A stretch of DNA of 64,000 nucleotides from Alcanivorax sp. Its GTDB lineage: Bacteria; Pseudomonadota; Gammaproteobacteria; Pseudomonadales; Alcanivoracaceae. Below the pieces are notes generated by a model that was not told the origin of the DNA, did not search any database, and worked only from the letters and a program-made list of their open reading frames with translations. Location of the stretch: assembly GCA_022565695.1 (NCBI GenBank), contig JAIUME010000003.1, forward strand, positions 124,001 to 188,000. The letters are read 5' to 3'. Below, one piece after another: positions 63,540 through 64,000 of this stretch. A program made the translations under genes and the position numbers. Numbering within the stretch: the first letter of the stretch is position 1; each line of letters begins with the position of its first letter.

Positions 63540-64000
63540 TCAGCGAGCTGCTGCCTCCAGTGCACTGCGCAGGCGGTCGCGAATCTCCGGGGCCAGGCCG
63601 CTACCCAGCAGGGATGCGGCGCTCTCCAGCAGTGTCGCGCATTCTTCGAAACGGTCCGGGCTCACCTGTTGCTTCATTGCCTGAGGCAATTTCTCCAGCT
63701 GCCAGCGCATGCGTTCAGTACGCGCCGTTTCCGGGCTCGGTATATCGGCGCTGACTTCAAGTGCCACCGCCAGTTCGCGCTGGTGATCGCAGGCTGTTTC
63801 GGCCGCCGGTGCCTGTTCGATCTGCGCCAGCAATGCCCGGCAGCGGTTTCGGCGGGGCAAGTCGCTGAGCAGCTTGCGGGCCTGTTGCACCAGTTCCTGT
63901 TGTTGCTTGTGCAGTGCGGTATCGCGCCGGGGTGGGGCGAGACGTTCGATCTCCCGTAGCATGCTGCGCAGGGTATCGGTGTCGGGCGCGCCCTCGGCTA
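63540..64000 (-). CDS. Partial DUF349-type protein (3' part only)
   Basis: The frame is open on the minus strand through the right edge, so the true start lies outside the window and the internal ATG 63962 is not the start. The visible 150 residues are helical with charged heptads (REIERLAPPRRDTALHKQQQELVQQARKL, TERMRWQLEKLPQAMKQQ) and end in ALEAAAR. DUF349 proteins have such repeated helices at the C-terminus. Only the tail can be judged here. Confidence 0.65.
   Translation of the reverse strand, partial: AEGAPDTDTLRSMLREIERLAPPRRDTALHKQQQELVQQARKLLSDLPRRNRCRALLAQIEQAPAAETACDHQRELAVALEVSADIPSPETARTERMRWQLEKLPQAMKQQVSPDRFEECATLLESAASLLGSGLAPEIRDRLRSALEAAAR

Overview
The window looks like chromosome of a GC-rich gammaproteobacterium, most likely a marine relative of Alcanivorax, Marinobacter or Pseudomonas. 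The evidence is the Pseudomonas-like order msrB / alaA / conserved hypothetical / htpX, a PA1571-type small protein, a head-to-head tesA / ybbA-ybbP block, and many lipoproteins of the LxxCGGSSS type. The assignment is inferred from gene content and order; there is no rRNA in the window.

Left part (1-14.5 kb). The window opens inside a very large haemagglutinin-type exoprotein of the two-partner secretion class. A small membrane protein overlaps its stop codon, and three unfamiliar exported proteins follow in a stretch visibly richer in A+T. A single-anchor protein, a small beta-barrel protein, a 908-residue lipoprotein and pdxB come next. From 14.5 to 25.7 kb lies ordinary core metabolism: a COG3199 ATP-NAD kinase-like gene, htpX, alaA, msrB, a DNA-3-methyladenine glycosylase-like gene, purE-purK, an outer-membrane protein with a zincin-like domain and a TRIC-type channel. 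From 25.7 to 30.9 kb there is a DCC protein and a complete MacA-MacB-NodT efflux operon. From 30.9 to 37.4 kb there are two tandem DUF4394 lipoproteins and a TatT-like lipoprotein with a periplasmic solute-binding protein.

Middle part (37.4-47.6 kb). This is a defence and toxin cluster ending at tRNA-Thr(CGT). It holds a Phd/YefM antitoxin with a zeta toxin, an autoinhibited Fic protein and a complete four-gene Wadjet operon (jetABCD, transcribed jetA to jetD). Jet complexes recognise and cleave circular plasmid DNA; JetABC form an SMC-like motor and JetD is the nuclease. Two gene-poor gaps here contain decayed ORFs and inverted repeats.

Right part (47.6-64 kb). It carries an alpha/beta-hydrolase lipoprotein, FetAB-type metal exporter genes, a small Cys-rich lipoprotein, a 4-hydroxybutyryl-CoA dehydratase/HpaB-family protein with an AMACR-type CoA racemase, a neutral-ceramidase-like protein that seems to lack the nucleophile serine, and a hipBA module. 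The hipB promoter appears to give a leaderless mRNA and is framed by two identical-spacing operators. The tesA / ybbAP block, a DUF924 gene and the 3' end of a DUF349-type gene close the window.

The most distinctive items are the Wadjet / Fic / Phd-zeta cluster beside the tRNA, the leaderless hipB promoter with paired operators, the candidate CDI-type toxin tip with an overlapping membrane partner, the ceramidase-like protein with a substituted active site, and several long intergenic inverted repeats. Function calls rest on motifs and family memory, not on database searches.
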